From: Clostridium sp.
GTDB lineage: Bacteria; Bacillota_A; Clostridia; Lachnospirales; Lachnospiraceae
Direction: 5' to 3'
NCBI GenBank assembly: GCA_023666975.1
Contig: JAMPAW010000023.1
Location: 1-34,371, forward strand
DNA length: 34,371 nucleotides
Shown: piece after piece, positions 15,201 through 23,589 of the stretch
Position numbering within the stretch: the stretch's first letter is position 1
How the letters are laid out: each line of letters opens with the position of its first letter
Notes under the pieces: generated by a model
Databases searched by the model: none
What the model was told of the DNA's origin: nothing
Seen by the model: the letters and a program-made list of their open reading frames with translations, nothing else
Made by a program: the position numbers and the translations under genes

Positions 15201-18200
15201 CGTGTCGATAACCGGCACATTGGAAAAATCTGTTTTCCATTCTTGATATCCTACCCTGTCCCAGCTATCTATCTGTGTCTGCGTGAGTTCTTTGTAGGTA
15301 TATACCTTACTGCAATTTTCCGGGTCCAGCCGATAACCGGTCGGTGCCGCTGTCTCCTCAATCTTGTAGTTGACGGTTTCATCGTCCTCCCGAATCGCAA
15401 TATTATGGAACTGCACAATTCCGTTTTCATCCGAATAAGCCGTGGCCATAGTCTCCCACACATCAGAGCCTTGTTCCTGTTTGGAAAGTGTAAACTCAGC
15501 ACCTTTTAGCGGAAGCTGGCCATTGCTGCCGTCTACTTTCTTCAGATGAAACGCAAGGTACTCATCTCCTTTTTCCAGTTCCTCATTATCAATTTCCCCA
15601 ACTGCCTCATTCGGTGAGAGCAGGCGGTAAAGCTCTTCATATGGTCCATTTCCGGTTACCTCAACCGTCCATACCGTATTGTCCAGCTTGTAGTCCTCAG
15701 GCGCTTTTGTCTCCCTTATCGTATAGGTGTCATAGATTAAATTGCTGAAGGTGACAATACCATTGTCATCGGAAACCGCCTCTGCCACTTTTAATCCATT
15801 GCTGTCATAGATCGTAAATTCGGCTCCCTTCAGGTAATTGGCAGTGTTTTTCGCATCTCGTTTCTTAAACGTAATAGTCGCACTTTCCTTCTTATTGACA
15901 AAAGTCTTCTCTACCGTCTGGTTCTTGTTTTGAATCTGTGTCTTATCAATCTCAAACACTTCATCTGAAACAATATATCCCTTAATACCAGCCGTTTCCT
16001 TTACATAATAATCTCCATATACAATATCGGCAAAGACCAGCTCTCCATTTTTATCCGTTTTCCCGTCCTTTACCCGCTTCCCGTCCTTTGTATACAGGAC
16101 GAAGGTAACCCCTTCCAACGGCTTCTCAGAATCATCTGTTTTCTTCACTTTAACATTAAACTTTATCCTCTCGTTGATCACGTTGATTTTGCTGCCCTCA
16201 ACGGAATTAACGACAACCGCAGTCCCGTCTGTCTTCGCCACATATCCTGCCTTCGTCTCAGTCTCTTTCACGACATAGCTTCCATACGGCAAATCCGTAA
16301 ATACCGCTTTGCCGGTCGAATCCGTTGTGACAACATACGTTACACCATTTTTCTCATAGGGCGTCACACCATCTTCCTGATACAGTGTAAATTCAACTCC
16401 CGCTATCGGGACAGCCGGAATTGCATCATCGGTTTTCGTAATCTCGATGTAGCCGAGTGAAGCTTTATTTTCCACGGTAACTTCCTCGGTCAGGTTCTCA
16501 TTCTCGGTTCCCTCGCCAATCGTAACGGAGTGTATTGCCGATTCTATTGCATATCCGTCCGGAGCCGATGTCTCACGATAGTAGTACGTTTTTCCCAATT
16601 CCAAATCTGCAAATGTCAATTCGCCATTTGCATCTGTCGTCTCGCGGCCGACAACGTCCGTACATGCCGCATCCTGATAAATCGTAAATTCGGCACCCGC
16701 TATCTTTGCTGTCTCCTCTCCCTCTTTCACTTTATGAAGCACCAGCTTTGCCTGCCCCTTTGTATTGACCACGGAAATTGCCTTTAACTCCCCGACAGTG
16801 ATAACCTGTGCCTGACCATATGTCACCGTTCCATCAGTATTGACTGTTACCGGATAGACTGTCGGCGTTTCCTCTCTCACATATCCCGGCGGCGGATTGA
16901 TTTCTTTGATATAGTATGTGACCGCAGCAGTGCCGCCATATTCCACGGCAAATGTGGCAATGCCGGCTTTATCGGTCACTCTCGCTGCCACCAAATCCGT
17001 ACAGTCTACATCATTATACAATCCAAATTCTGCCCCTGGTAATATCCGGCCTTTTCCGTCTGATTTATACACGTTAATCTGCGTCTGCTGCTTAATCGGC
17101 TGATTTTCTATCACGTGCTCAATATACCGGACACCGGAATCGTCTGCCTTCAGCTCTGCATCCTTTATCACAATCTGCTCGTCTGTCTCCTGCTTAACAT
17201 ACCCATTCGGAGCCTCGGTCTCGTGCAGTGTATAAGTAATCCCTTCGTCTGTCGAACTGATACCGGAAAATACCGCAAAGCCATTCTCGTCTGTCACTGC
17301 CGTTCCGGCAGATACTCCCTGATAAAAAATTTCAAACTCCGCACCTGCCAATGCCTCACCGGTCTGCGCATCCACTTTTCTAATCCGCAGCTCTTTTTCC
17401 AGAACAGAGCCTGCCGAAGAAGATGAAAACGATACATTCTTCACTTCATCCGAGGTAGCCGAATCGGAGTATCCATCACCGGTAAAATCCACCGTATTCT
17501 TAATCGTCATACTCTCTAAGCGGTTATCGGATATATTGAATTGTGTCCGGAAAACAAATTCATAGGTATCCTTTCCGATTTCAGGAAGTTTAACGGTAAT
17601 ATGATTATTAATCACCACAACGGCATAATCCGCCGCAGGCACCTCCTGCCTCTGCCCGTTGACAACCTTGTACAAGGTGCCGGATACATAGTCAAAATAA
17701 TCCTCCAGCTTATCTTTAATCACGGGATTCTTGACACTCGACATATCATAGCCTGCCTCGTTGATTTTCACGGTCCAGTCGACATAATCCTTACCACCCT
17801 GATAGGCATATTCCTTTTCGAGCGTTCCCCCGACAACGCCCTCTACCGTTTTACTTGCCGTGTCGGTTACTTTGACATCTCCGTCGTAATCCACCTCGAT
17901 AAAAGCTTCGTTCGTATACTTCCCGCTGTCACCCTTATTATTCAGGTCCTTTAACCTTGTTTCATACTGAATAACAAAAGAATGGTCAATATAGTAAGCG
18001 TCCGCCAGCGTATCCCTGCCAAATTCATAGGATAACGTATTCGTTCCCGCATTATAATCCGGTTCCACCTTCATCATCTGACTGCTGTCCCACGCATAAG
18101 TATAATACATCAATTGAAATGTTCCCTCGACATATTCCATATCCGTCGGCAGCTGATCTTCAATCCTAATGCTCTCCTGCTTAAGCTGTGGCTCCTTTAC

Positions 18201-20363
18201 CAGCAGTGTCCACTGAACCGTGCCATTTTCGGTGATTTTCCCGTCCTTATCCATCAAATCCGGTTTTTTATACTGAAAACCTTTATAGGCATCAGAAGAT
18301 ACGTGGTTATCCTCCCCCCACTCCAATTTAGCCGTATTCTTTACGGTATACCAGCCGTTGTCCGTCCAAGGTGTGTCTGTTTCATTCAACTGCGTGACAA
18401 CCGTAATGACTTTTTTCTCTGTAATCGTTCCCAGATTAATCGCCGTGCCATTCTCCATGTCATAAGACGTACCGTCTGCACCCGTTGCGCTGACAAAGCT
18501 CATCTCCTTCTCCTCAAACACATCGCTAATCTTTGCGTCCATCAGCTCTATTCCCGCCTCGTTGACAGTAATCGTCCATGTAAACTGCTTCGTAATTTCA
18601 TTATAGGATACACCCGCTTTCTGAAGCAGGTCCATCCCTCTGACCGTCGCCTCCACAGGCACATCATACTTATCACCGGTCAGCTTTCCACTATTCTTAA
18701 AATTCTCCTGTGCGATATCCGCCACCGCCGTTTTATAGGTCAGCGTAACCGTTTTGCGGTATGGCGCAGCTGGTGCAGTAAAGGTAAATCCGTCAGCCGT
18801 ATTACTAATTGTTCCCTGACCGTTTGCTATGCTGACCGACGTACCGGGAGCCAAGCTAAGCCCCTCTCCAAATGTATCCGTATAGACCGTCCCCCCGATA
18901 TCCAGTTTATCTCGGTTAATGGTAACCGTCCACGTAATCGTGGAATCCGATACGTCTAATGTACCGCTCTTTTCCAATACTGCCGGCACAATATGGGCAG
19001 TTCCGCTTCCCTGCACACTGGTCTGCGTCTCATTTTCCGGATTCACGGCTGCCGTATTATTTACCGTCACTCCGCTGCCAGTAATCTTATCCGGAAAAAT
19101 ACTTTCGTCATATCCGGTTAAAAAGGTAAGCTTCGTTCTCCAGTCCGGCTTTGAATTCTGAACATGAAATGTAACCGTACTCCCCTGGACAGCCTCAGAA
19201 ACGGTACCGCTTGAGCCATAGCCCTCACCCGCCAGCTTCACCGAGCCCGGCACATAGGTAAGTCCTGCCGGAAGCACGTCGACCACATCCGCCGTCAGGG
19301 AATCCCTGCCATTCAAATCTACCTCTACCGTCCATTCAATATACGGTTGCCCGTTCCGTTCTACCTTTGTCCCGCTCTTATAAGTCTTTAATTCCCCCGG
19401 CTCATCGTCATCATCGTCTTTGTTGCTCTCGGTAATATCCACCTTGTAGGTAAATTGTCCAGACGCAGTCGGAAAGGACAGCTCATGTTCACCCAAATCC
19501 TCCTGCAGGTCCGAAGAAAACCCACCGGCAAACCTTACATAAAACGGTACATTGGGCTGTCCTTTTATCGCATCTTCATAAAAAGTAAAGGTCAGAGTTC
19601 CGTCCTGGGAAATCACAACACGTCCAATCGATTTATTATTAGCGTCCGTCAGTTCATGCGTATTATTCACATCGACGCGGATTCCGTCCGGAATGCGATA
19701 AACATATTCCTTGCTGCAGTCCACAGCACTTCCGTTTCCCATAACAAAGTTGAAATTCATGTCAATCTCTGCATCCCCCGGAAGAACCGTCGTTTCCGTC
19801 GTTGTCATATTCACCACCTGTTTTTTACCGTCCTCGTCCCGATAGGACGCTTCCAGTGTCAGCTTATCCAGGCGGATTGTCGTATTATCCAACAAATCCG
19901 CAGTCTCATCAGCAAGCCCCACCTCTGCGGCATCGTCCTGCAAAGCAATTGCGGCCTGTTCTGCCTGATTGGCAAAATCCTCCTCCGGCAAATCATCATC
20001 ACTGTTCTCTTCTCCCGCCGGCAGCAGGCTGTCTGTCTCCGTTGTCTGCCCCCCAGCGTTCTGTTCATCTTCCACCTGCTGGTCCGCTGCAGGCATCCAT
20101 GCCGGTGCATCCCCATTTACCGCTTCTGGCTCTTCCCCGGATATTTCTATTCTAGACGTCTCTGTTTCGGACGTTTCCGTTTCGTCTGTTGCCGTCCCCG
20201 ACGTTTCCTCCTCCACATCTTGTTCTTCCGCAGACTGCTCTGTCCGGTCTTCCACAGAAAAGCCCCGTTCTCCTGCAATATCATAGTTTAACGGCATTAT
20301 TGAGAAAACCAGAATCAGGACCAGCGTCAACGCAATCCATTTGTTTTTTGAAAATAACTTCAT
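12249..20363 (-). CDS. Giant wall-anchored adhesin with about 16 Cna_B/SpaA repeats, 2704 aa
   Basis: Residues 1 to about 30 are a signal peptide (NKWIALTLVLILVFSI). An acidic Thr/Glu-rich stretch follows to about 150. Then come about five 130-150-residue adhesive/isopeptide-type domains, marked by repeats such as YIEWTVEVDLNG, ITWTVTINRDKL, FTWTITVNEAG, VQWTLLVKEP and VDWTVKINEAG. From about residue 1010 to 2650 there are about 16 tandem Cna_B/SpaA domains, each with a K-x-D start, GAEF/GA-x-L core and an E-x-x-APxGY-type end. These domains usually form intramolecular Lys-Asn/Asp isopeptide bonds. The C-terminus is a sorting signal: ARTGDYMPF, one TM helix, KKKRR; ARTGD is a divergent LPXTG. 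AAGGAG lies 10 nt before the ATG. No sortase is in the window. Probable role: long stalk adhesin. Confidence 0.92.
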   Translation of the reverse strand: MKLFSKNKWIALTLVLILVFSIMPLNYDIAGERGFSVEDRTEQSAEEQDVEEETSGTATDETETSETETSRIEISGEEPEAVNGDAPAWMPAADQQVEDEQNAGGQTTETDSLLPAGEENSDDDLPEEDFANQAEQAAIALQDDAAEVGLADETADLLDNTTIRLDKLTLEASYRDEDGKKQVVNMTTTETTVLPGDAEIDMNFNFVMGNGSAVDCSKEYVYRIPDGIRVDVNNTHELTDANNKSIGRVVISQDGTLTFTFYEDAIKGQPNVPFYVRFAGGFSSDLQEDLGEHELSFPTASGQFTYKVDITESNKDDDDDEPGELKTYKSGTKVERNGQPYIEWTVEVDLNGRDSLTADVVDVLPAGLTYVPGSVKLAGEGYGSSGTVSEAVQGSTVTFHVQNSKPDWRTKLTFLTGYDESIFPDKITGSGVTVNNTAAVNPENETQTSVQGSGTAHIVPAVLEKSGTLDVSDSTITWTVTINRDKLDIGGTVYTDTFGEGLSLAPGTSVSIANGQGTISNTADGFTFTAPAAPYRKTVTLTYKTAVADIAQENFKNSGKLTGDKYDVPVEATVRGMDLLQKAGVSYNEITKQFTWTITVNEAGIELMDAKISDVFEEKEMSFVSATGADGTSYDMENGTAINLGTITEKKVITVVTQLNETDTPWTDNGWYTVKNTAKLEWGEDNHVSSDAYKGFQYKKPDLMDKDGKITENGTVQWTLLVKEPQLKQESIRIEDQLPTDMEYVEGTFQLMYYTYAWDSSQMMKVEPDYNAGTNTLSYEFGRDTLADAYYIDHSFVIQYETRLKDLNNKGDSGKYTNEAFIEVDYDGDVKVTDTASKTVEGVVGGTLEKEYAYQGGKDYVDWTVKINEAGYDMSSVKNPVIKDKLEDYFDYVSGTLYKVVNGQRQEVPAADYAVVVINNHITVKLPEIGKDTYEFVFRTQFNISDNRLESMTIKNTVDFTGDGYSDSATSDEVKNVSFSSSSAGSVLEKELRIRKVDAQTGEALAGAEFEIFYQGVSAGTAVTDENGFAVFSGISSTDEGITYTLHETEAPNGYVKQETDEQIVIKDAELKADDSGVRYIEHVIENQPIKQQTQINVYKSDGKGRILPGAEFGLYNDVDCTDLVAARVTDKAGIATFAVEYGGTAAVTYYIKEINPPPGYVREETPTVYPVTVNTDGTVTYGQAQVITVGELKAISVVNTKGQAKLVLHKVKEGEETAKIAGAEFTIYQDAACTDVVGRETTDANGELTFADLELGKTYYYRETSAPDGYAIESAIHSVTIGEGTENENLTEEVTVENKASLGYIEITKTDDAIPAVPIAGVEFTLYQEDGVTPYEKNGVTYVVTTDSTGKAVFTDLPYGSYVVKETETKAGYVAKTDGTAVVVNSVEGSKINVINERIKFNVKVKKTDDSEKPLEGVTFVLYTKDGKRVKDGKTDKNGELVFADIVYGDYYVKETAGIKGYIVSDEVFEIDKTQIQNKNQTVEKTFVNKKESATITFKKRDAKNTANYLKGAEFTIYDSNGLKVAEAVSDDNGIVTFSNLIYDTYTIRETKAPEDYKLDNTVWTVEVTGNGPYEELYRLLSPNEAVGEIDNEELEKGDEYLAFHLKKVDGSNGQLPLKGAEFTLSKQEQGSDVWETMATAYSDENGIVQFHNIAIREDDETVNYKIEETAAPTGYRLDPENCSKVYTYKELTQTQIDSWDRVGYQEWKTDFSNVPVIDTYENQQILGAIRVLKTGLLSQNRLAGAEFTLYERDGVTVYKKADGTAYQAVTDDNGIAMFENLPIGYYVVKETGAPDGYLLNSLYAPSVQILDDTVADVHFVDTSITVLVSKLAVNGITELEGAELAVYDSHENLIDTWITTDTAHRLPVAKLKVGEIYTLTERKAPDGYRFADPVKFRINSDGSLVYLEGDGAVSENYVVMRDQPLALAVRKVDEQGNGLTGALLEMIDDADGTVVYSFTSDGTTKDIPYHLLRVPEQENAYTYYTIHEKSAPLEYELAEDIQIAIGKDGTIYQVNGTEMTVAANPIVMTDKIKSDLYFNKVDASGNTRVSGAGLEVTAQDGTVVAQWTSGTAPKKIALSDGTYILKETSAPDGYTCAQEVTFTVEGGKITDISGEAGSLSYDRMTLTLRNTTISVRVRKLTEDFVVLPGASFELYESDPNGTKGRMLESFQSTEASTVLNYRNLKLNGWYLLVETEAPSGYEMVEPLLFYLDENGIARDQYGEEFENNLIEVMDNEKQLGVQKIDAATGEDLSGVALSITSQEDEDFEAVAWVTDGTVKYFKYSQFKRDVTYTLSEGVTINGYTYADAVDFMISSEDECVYSGGEQVEKNRILLKNKSFEVIIRKLSLKTNSDLPGATLAVKDAQGNIVEQWVSDGSPHKLDVTKLHVSQDNEYVYTLSEIQAPELYAQAQPIDFVIDQTGVVKRLDNEAVSDNTITMYDEYRGITFSKTDVGGKEVPGARLTITSTQDTDFVPLTWESTDTPKNWNMDLFKRNTDYILTEEAAPNGYAYAESIVFRIDDNGVVYVNGVAVTDQTVTMIDDVLQVTVAKKEKGTKEFLPGASLSIVDTTTDTVVYTWKTKDGAVEIPTDKLTASKEGEQIIYALRENRAPEGYKLAKDILFYLDAKGSVHTIDEDGGEKQVAENTITMYDAKEKTPKDTDGKKTTGGKARTGDYMPFILVISVLFISVGILLVLSYWKKKRR

Positions 20364-20441
20364 ACCCCATCGACTCCTTGTATTGCTTTATCCATTTTCG
20401 TTTTATTTTCATTTTCAAACATATCTCACTTTACATAATAT

Positions 20442-20470
20442 ATTTTACCGAATATTGCTCCATTTTTCAA
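20442..20470 (-). promoter_or_regulatory. Predicted promoter of the giant adhesin gene
   Basis: The minus strand has -35 TTGAAA (20465-20470), a 17-nt spacer and -10 TAAAAT (20442-20447). This gives a leader of about 70 nt and makes the adhesin a separate transcription unit. Confidence 0.65.
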
Positions 20471-20558
20471 GACAATTTCAGGGTTTCATCCATATTCCGT
20501 CGCCACTGTTTTTCATGTGCTTACTGCCTTTCTTTTCCTTGCAGCATTAGTGCTTATT

Positions 20559-21302
20559 TCAATATATCTCCGGAATAAACTTTTTTGCCAGCCTACCTTT
20601 GCTTCCCTTGCCCTTGACATAGAGAAAACCGATAACCGAGAACACTACCGCACCGATAAAGTTGACAAATAAATCCTCCATTGTATCGTAAAGTCCGATA
20701 TCCAGATAGCCCTGCGTAAGCTGCCGTTCCTCTCCGTTTTCCGTTGTTACCGTCACCGCATCAATGCCCTCGATAACCACGGGACGGTTTAACCCCTCCG
20801 GGTCAAGCGTCACGGAGGAAATCGTATGCAGCACGGTGTCCTTTTGCATATCTGTCTTAAAGCAGCAGTCCATAGAAAATTCAAAAAACTCCCAGAATAC
20901 ACCTATCGTCATCGAAAAACAGAATGCCACAATGGCAAGATACAGCGGTGACAGCTTAAACGAAAACTTATCATTGCGGTTTAACAAATCTACAAGGCTA
21001 AACCCGATAGCCGCCATCAGAAAACCATTCAGCGTATGCAGTATCGTATCCCATACCGGAATCCTCGTGTACATCGAGTGTATTTCCCCCAGAATCTCTG
21101 CCGCATAGATAAAGAGCAGAATAATCGTCTCCATTAAATCCGGAATACGGATTCGCAGCTTTTTCTCCACAAAAGCAGGCACGATGAACAGCACTAGGGT
21201 GAGTATACAGAGGAATACGTTTTCATAATTACGGTTTAGAAACTGGGCTATCAACACGCAAAAAACAGACAGCCTCAGCAACAGATAAATTGATAATGCC
21301 AT
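20559..21302 (-). CDS. YjdF/DUF2238-like multi-pass membrane protein, 247 aa
   Basis: About six hydrophobic segments are spread across the protein. Conserved-looking patches are WDTILHTLNGFLMAAIGFSL (about 105-124), IGVFWEFFEFSMD (about 153-165) and YDTMEDLFVNFIGAVV (about 210-225). The His/Gly-Phe, Trp-Glu and Asp-x-x-x-D/N patches resemble the YjdF/DUF2238 membrane family, whose function is unknown. A soluble loop of about 50 residues precedes the last helix. The ribosome site is weak (GGGAAA), so the start at 21302 is less certain. It stands alone between the adhesin and fliB. Confidence 0.75.
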   Translation of the reverse strand: MALSIYLLLRLSVFCVLIAQFLNRNYENVFLCILTLVLFIVPAFVEKKLRIRIPDLMETIILLFIYAAEILGEIHSMYTRIPVWDTILHTLNGFLMAAIGFSLVDLLNRNDKFSFKLSPLYLAIVAFCFSMTIGVFWEFFEFSMDCCFKTDMQKDTVLHTISSVTLDPEGLNRPVVIEGIDAVTVTTENGEERQLTQGYLDIGLYDTMEDLFVNFIGAVVFSVIGFLYVKGKGSKGRLAKKFIPEIY

Positions 21303-21359
21303 TTTCCCATCTTCTTTTTCTGTCCTGTTTTATAACTATTCACTGTCTCTCCTGCATAT

Positions 21360-21385
21360 GATGATTTTATCCACATAAAATCATC
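21360..21385. repeat. Perfect 11-bp hairpin upstream of the membrane protein gene
   Basis: GATGATTTTAT (21360-21370), a 4-nt loop, then ATAAAATCATC (21375-21385). No T-tract follows on either strand. It would lie in the 5' leader of the gene at 21302 and could be an operator or leader hairpin. Confidence 0.4.
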
Positions 21386-21393
21386 GCTGTAGC

Positions 21394-21447
21394 AAAAATG
21401 AGCAATCACTCATTTTCATTTTCCCAATGTGAGTAATTGCTCATTTT
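21394..21447 (-). terminator. Terminator of the DHH-proB-fliB unit
   Basis: An 18-bp inverted repeat, 17 of 18 matched (21395-21412 with 21430-21447), with ends AAAATGAGCAAT / ATTGCTCATTTT, is followed by T on the minus strand. It lies about 50 nt past the fliB stop. Confidence 0.65.
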
Positions 21448-21499
21448 CAAAATATTCTAATATTTTTCACCTGTCCTTACCAAAATGCCAGCCGGTACA

Positions 21500-22711
21500 T
21501 CAGGACAGCAGGCCGACCAGTATATGCTCGATGTCTAACAGCGGGTGAGCAGACACGACAAGCTGCAGGGATTCAAAGTTATTATACGAATGTTCAACTT
21601 CCTTAGAATAGGCATGCGCTACCCGCACCTGGTCCTCATTCGTAAACTGCTTTGCCTGCTTTAACCACAGTGCCGTATCCAATTCCATGATCACCAGATA
21701 GGAAACCACGGCAAATTTAACCTTCGTCAACGCATCACGGTCATAGGAAGCGCCGAGAAAATAGTTAAAGATATAGTATACCAGTATGTGCTCAAACTCA
21801 TATTCCCTTTCCTGATAGTAAGCCGAAAATTCCCTGCCTGCCGATTCGTAACTCTGGCAGACGTCTTCATCATTTAACAGCTCCTTCCCGGCCTGCAAAA
21901 GCTCCTTCCACTCCTTTTTAATATTCTCCAATCCCTCAAACATATTGAGAAGCTGTTTCATCCACATCTTTTTTTCGGGTGTCCGGCTGCCGTACCGGGC
22001 AGACAGTTTTTCCTGCTGCGCCTCCAGTCTCCCTTTTGCCTCCGGCCTGCCCTTTGCCAATTCCTGCCGCAGCTGCTCATATTGTCTCTGGTCAATCCGC
22101 TCCTGCAGCTCATATGCGGACAAGAGAACCTCTGCCGCCCGGTCTTGGACCGGTCTTGTACGGTCCTGCAGAATTGCAAAATAATTTTCTCTCACGGCAA
22201 AAAGGATTTCAAAAAGAGGTTTATCTAATTTATTGGTATGCTTCCGCTTCCAAAAGGCAAAAGAATGTACCGGCTCCATAGGTTTTAATCCATACTCCGA
22301 ATCGGTACCCTCCCAGCAGCAAAAAGTCATCTGCTGTTCCTTTCCCAGCATAATGCGGCTTGCCTCCGGGCAGGACATTGTAAGGCTCACTTCTTTTAAA
22401 TCCTCAAATTCCTCGATATGCCGGGGAAAATTGGTACACGTTTCGCAAAGGCTTCCCTCTCCCAGTTCAATATAGATATCACACAGATTTTCTTCATTTA
22501 AAAAGGGACATCGTGTACCGTTTAAGATAAACTGTCTGTCTTTCACACGGGTACTGTCCCTTAATCGCTTTCCAAAATCTCCCCCCTGCTTCATGTAATG
22601 CTTAAGGGAGGCTTCGTCCAAATCAATCTCCCAATTCTCACAGCAGGAGTCTTCACATATTCCGCCGATACAGCGAAAATCATTATACCATGATACCGTT
22701 CTGTATTTCAT
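21500..22711 (-). CDS. fliB: Flagellin lysine-N-methylase (FliB-like)
   Basis: A 403-aa protein with the conserved cysteine-rich N-terminus of FliB: CIGGICEDSCCENW (about 14-27), RCPFLNEENLCDIY (about 67-80), LCETCTNFPRH (about 89-99) and SCPEASRIML (about 115-124). The cysteines probably hold an Fe-S cluster, consistent with SAM chemistry. The enzyme methylates surface lysines on flagellin. The start at 22711 is preferred over 22723 because GGAGG lies 5 nt upstream. It is the last gene of a DHH-proB-fliB run, 42 nt after proB. No flagellin or motility operon is in the window; the two cysteine-free proteins at 26518-27866 are nearby, but a link is speculative. Confidence 0.88.
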   Translation of the reverse strand: MKYRTVSWYNDFRCIGGICEDSCCENWEIDLDEASLKHYMKQGGDFGKRLRDSTRVKDRQFILNGTRCPFLNEENLCDIYIELGEGSLCETCTNFPRHIEEFEDLKEVSLTMSCPEASRIMLGKEQQMTFCCWEGTDSEYGLKPMEPVHSFAFWKRKHTNKLDKPLFEILFAVRENYFAILQDRTRPVQDRAAEVLLSAYELQERIDQRQYEQLRQELAKGRPEAKGRLEAQQEKLSARYGSRTPEKKMWMKQLLNMFEGLENIKKEWKELLQAGKELLNDEDVCQSYESAGREFSAYYQEREYEFEHILVYYIFNYFLGASYDRDALTKVKFAVVSYLVIMELDTALWLKQAKQFTNEDQVRVAHAYSKEVEHSYNNFESLQLVVSAHPLLDIEHILVGLLS

Positions 22712-22753
22712 GACAACCTCCAAAACCGTCCGATACTCCTTGTGGCAGCCGGT

Positions 22754-23545
22754 CTATCCCCTTCGCACAAACCATGTTCCCACATTTTCTCCCTCCATAA
22801 TCCGGTAAAGATTTTCCGGGTCATTGCCATGGGCAATGTGCATATCCATGCCGTGAATGGTCGCATACTCCGCCGCTTCCAATTTGGTCACCATGCCTCC
22901 GGTTCCCCGGTTAGAACCGGTTCCTTCCGCCAGCCCCCGGATTTCATCATTGATCTCCTCCACCTTATAGATCAGCTTTGCCTCCGGATTCTCGTGTGGA
23001 TTGCTGTCATACAGCCCTTCAATATCCGACAGGATAATCAGCCGGTCAGCCTCACACAGATGTGCAACAATAGCAGAAAGCATATCATTATCGCCAAAAA
23101 TCTTCTTCTCCGATTCGATCTCTGCATGACTGACAGAATCATTTTCATTTACCACGGGAATCATATTGTTTTCCAACAGTGCCTCAAAAGTATTTTTGAG
23201 GTTCCTCCGCTTTGCCTTGACACCGATATCCTCTGCTGTCAGCAGAATCTGTCCGACAATATTTCCGTATTCGCCAAAGCACTTGTCATATATATGCATC
23301 AGCTCACACTGACCTACGGCTGCTGCCGCCTGCTTCATGCACACGTCCTGCGGCTTCATCGGCAGCCGCATTTTATTAATTCCCACAGCAATTGCCCCTG
23401 ATGATACCAATATCACTTTATGTCCGTCGTTATGCAGTGCAGACAATACCTGCGCCAGCTTATCAATGGTACGGAAATTCAATGCTCCCAACTCTCCTGT
23501 TAAGGTCGAAGTGCCCACCTTAACCACAATTCTCTGTTTACTCAT
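22754..23545 (-). CDS. proB: Glutamate 5-kinase
   Basis: A 263-aa amino-acid kinase catalysing ATP-dependent phosphorylation of glutamate, the first step of proline synthesis. It shows the N-terminal VVKVGTSTLTG loop, ILVSSGAIAVG (about 45-55), the VVNENDSV substrate region (about 132-139), FGDNDMLSA and the C-terminal GTGGMVTKLEAA segment. The C-terminal PUA domain of longer forms is absent, as is common in Clostridia. proA, its usual neighbour, is not here: the next gene is fliB. It lies 44 nt downstream of the DHH gene. Confidence 0.95.
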   Translation of the reverse strand: MSKQRIVVKVGTSTLTGELGALNFRTIDKLAQVLSALHNDGHKVILVSSGAIAVGINKMRLPMKPQDVCMKQAAAAVGQCELMHIYDKCFGEYGNIVGQILLTAEDIGVKAKRRNLKNTFEALLENNMIPVVNENDSVSHAEIESEKKIFGDNDMLSAIVAHLCEADRLIILSDIEGLYDSNPHENPEAKLIYKVEEINDEIRGLAEGTGSNRGTGGMVTKLEAAEYATIHGMDMHIAHGNDPENLYRIMEGENVGTWFVRRG

Positions 23546-23589
23546 TATCTGTCTGACTCTCCTTTATCCGGAAATATTCCCTCTTACCG

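Noticed and set aside
13000..17400. Regularly spaced similar segments suggesting CRISPR or DNA tandem repeats
   Set aside because: They are diverged protein-level Cna_B repeats of about 85-110 codons; DNA identity is low and there are no short identical repeats with spacers.
19455..20291. Plus-strand ORF of 278 aa opposite the adhesin N-terminus
   Set aside because: No ribosome site or recognisable domain; the opposite strand encodes the signal peptide and acidic region of the adhesin.
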